DNA from: DTBU01 sp964568845
GTDB taxonomy: Archaea > Thermoproteota > CALKCG01 > B24
Assembly: GCA_964568845.1 (NCBI GenBank)
Contig: CAZMSC010000007.1
Span: 1-63,022, forward strand
DNA length: 63,022 nucleotides
Direction: 5' to 3'
Positions 61,642-63,022 of the stretch are shown in pieces. Every line of letters starts with the position of its first letter. Position 1 is the stretch's first letter. Made by a program: the position numbers and the translations under genes. Below the pieces are notes generated by a model. The model saw only the letters and a program-made list of their open reading frames with translations. It made no database searches and was not told the DNA's origin.

Positions 61642-63022
61642 ATGTCTACCAAGAAGTTTAGTCTAGTCCTTATAGCCCTATTAGCCCTAGCACCGCTGTT
61701 AATAGCAATACCGACGACGCCGGCGTTGGCCGCCGTCAAGGAGCCTACCGTATCCATAGACTACCCCTACATGGTTGTTGGAGACGTTAGAGGTGATAGA
61801 ACGATAACGATTGATAACCCGCTTGGCAACCCAGACATCAAGGAGATTAGAATATATGTGCCAGCCGCTGCGGCTGAAGATGTAGACTATGTAAGTTGCT
61901 CAGGCTTCGTATCTGGTACTGGCTTCGTTGTAATAGGCGCTGGCCCATGGACAATAGTAAGTAGCTTACCAGACGGCTTCGATTATATTCTCCCAGGTGG
62001 TATGACAGGTAAAATAAAGGTTAACATAGACCCTGAGGATGCTGAAGCCACTGAAGGCGTTGTAGACAAGTATGAGCTGACCGTTACGATCAAGTTTGTA
62101 GACGGCACAACTGTGACTAAGAAGCTATATCTCTACGAGGGTTTAGCCGACGCGATAGTGTTAACGCTCGATTATACTGCTCCTGTAAAGGCTGGCGACA
62201 AAGTCACGATAAAGGTTTCAACGTACTCAGAGGGCTACGAGAAGGCTGATAAAGGCCTACCCCTAGTCATCTGGGCTGTAAACCCAGACGGTGATAATGT
62301 TAAAATAGCCGACGTCGTCACCGATGCAAACGGTAAGGCTTCAGCCACCTACACACCCACTAAAGCTGGCAGTTGGACGTTTAAAGCAGACGCCGTTATA
62401 GACGCTCCATCTGTTGGAGCACAGCTGACGCCTGGTGCAGCATCTTTAACCGTTAAGCCTGCAGCTCCTACAAAGGTAGTCGTTAAAACCCCGTTCGATG
62501 AAGAAGGGTACACCATATCATACCTCACTGAAGACTCATTCGAGATAACCGTTTCCGTTACAGATAAATATGATAACCCTGTTGAAATGGAGGTGACTTC
62601 TACTGTAACATTGACGGCTACTAAGGGTACGCTTGTAAGCACCACCACTACAATACCCGCAGGCTCTGATGAATCATTACCCGTAGTATACGAGCCCGAT
62701 CCACTATACGGTACTTACGCGATGATATCCGCCAAGGTCTCAGTCCCTAGTGGGACGTATGCTGGAACCTACAGCGGCACTTCCAAATCCCTTAGAACTT
62801 CGACGTTCGCAACAGAAGCCACAACAACGATCACCGTTGACGATACTACTATTGAAGCTGGGAGATATGCGAAGATAACTGTAACGTTGAGCCCTGCTCA
62901 GAAGGGTGTTCCAGTTAAGTTTGAGTTTACAGCTGAAGACTATACAGGTAGATTTTCACCAGTCTCTACGACGACAGATGAAGATGGCAAGGCAACGACC
63001 AAGTTCTACGTAGATACAGAGG
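61642..63022 (+). CDS. S-layer-like secreted protein, N-terminal part
   Basis: Frame open from ATG 61642 to the window edge (460 codons seen, no stop). A signal peptide with a basic start (MSTKKF), a hydrophobic core LVLIALLALAPLLIAIP and a likely cleavage after TTPALA. The mature part is Thr/Val/Asp-rich with several Ig-like beta domains. Two show the DANGKASATYTPT and DEDGKATTKFYVDT linker typical of bacterial Ig-like/invasin domains (near 232-245 and 445-458). No Cys-rich or enzymatic motif. It is probably the cell-surface lattice or adhesin; it continues beyond the window. Confidence 0.75.
   Translation, partial: MSTKKFSLVLIALLALAPLLIAIPTTPALAAVKEPTVSIDYPYMVVGDVRGDRTITIDNPLGNPDIKEIRIYVPAAAAEDVDYVSCSGFVSGTGFVVIGAGPWTIVSSLPDGFDYILPGGMTGKIKVNIDPEDAEATEGVVDKYELTVTIKFVDGTTVTKKLYLYEGLADAIVLTLDYTAPVKAGDKVTIKVSTYSEGYEKADKGLPLVIWAVNPDGDNVKIADVVTDANGKASATYTPTKAGSWTFKADAVIDAPSVGAQLTPGAASLTVKPAAPTKVVVKTPFDEEGYTISYLTEDSFEITVSVTDKYDNPVEMEVTSTVTLTATKGTLVSTTTTIPAGSDESLPVVYEPDPLYGTYAMISAKVSVPSGTYAGTYSGTSKSLRTSTFATEATTTITVDDTTIEAGRYAKITVTLSPAQKGVPVKFEFTAEDYTGRFSPVSTTTDEDGKATTKFYVDTE

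Overview
The window is archaeal chromosome. It carries archaeal/eukaryotic-type ribosomal proteins (L7Ae, S28e, L24e, L30e), archaeal RNA polymerase subunits H, B and A, archaeal NusA, EF-1A, AdkA, NucS, family-B DNA polymerase, bifunctional FBP aldolase/phosphatase, the LysW amino-acid carrier pathway and coenzyme F420 genes. Translation starts follow strong Shine-Dalgarno sites (GGAGGTG, AGGTGG) or lie about 25 bases after a TATA box. The largest RNA polymerase subunit is one unsplit A'+A'' polypeptide, which is known from Thaumarchaeota, Aigarchaeota and relatives and unlike most other archaea. I therefore place it tentatively in the TACK/Thermoproteota supergroup. F420 genes, sugar hydrolases (GH51, GH4) and an OPT-like transporter suggest a heterotroph rather than a typical ammonia oxidiser; this is inference.

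Layout. 1-1408: end of cofD, cofC, and an ECF-type membrane component behind a palindromic promoter. 1601-5087: degenerate KaiC-like protein, tRNA-Arg(UCG), LarA-like protein, two flavoenzymes. 5257-6704: L7Ae-S28e-L24e-adenylate kinase operon. 7588-9633: large OPT-like transporter. 9734-15961: LysW-dependent arginine/lysine genes in two blocks (argG-lysW-lysZ-lysK on minus, lysY-lysJ on plus); no lysX is present. 15963-21966: MazG, SAH/MTA deaminase, Dph6, glycerate kinase, MetE-like protein, flavodoxin. 22068-31352: rpoH-rpoB-rpoA-rpl30e-nusA-rps12-rps7. A relic-bearing gap then separates rps7 from tuf (31924-33222). 33280-38847: small membrane protein, GH51, nucleotidyltransferase, unknown protein, tnpB relic, GH4. 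38962-42708: minus-strand operon of DUF131 protein, Zn/membrane protein, PhoU-like protein and a DNA polymerase B whose exonuclease residues are mostly lost. 43107-50401: NucS, IleRS, ValRS and a second ECF-type component behind another palindromic promoter. 50495-55471: metallophosphoesterase, FBP aldolase/phosphatase, a structured non-coding RNA candidate, a small HTH protein and a tandem pair of nucleotidyltransferase-fold proteins. 55571-59551: XTP pyrophosphatase, sugar nucleotidyltransferase and a giant membrane protein. 59552-61641: mobile-element graveyard with small ORFs. 61642-end: start of an S-layer-like secreted protein.

Most of the window is core information processing and biosynthesis. 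The least explained parts are the roughly 260-nt hairpin-rich RNA candidate at 52495-52753, the exonuclease-degenerate PolB, the two palindromic promoters in front of ECF-type components, the paralogous nucleotidyltransferase pair, a start-less cysteine-rich reading frame beside the tRNA, and a roughly 150-bp insertion carrying a 45-codon ORF inside a dead tnpB. No CRISPR array, rRNA, intein or intact transposon was seen.
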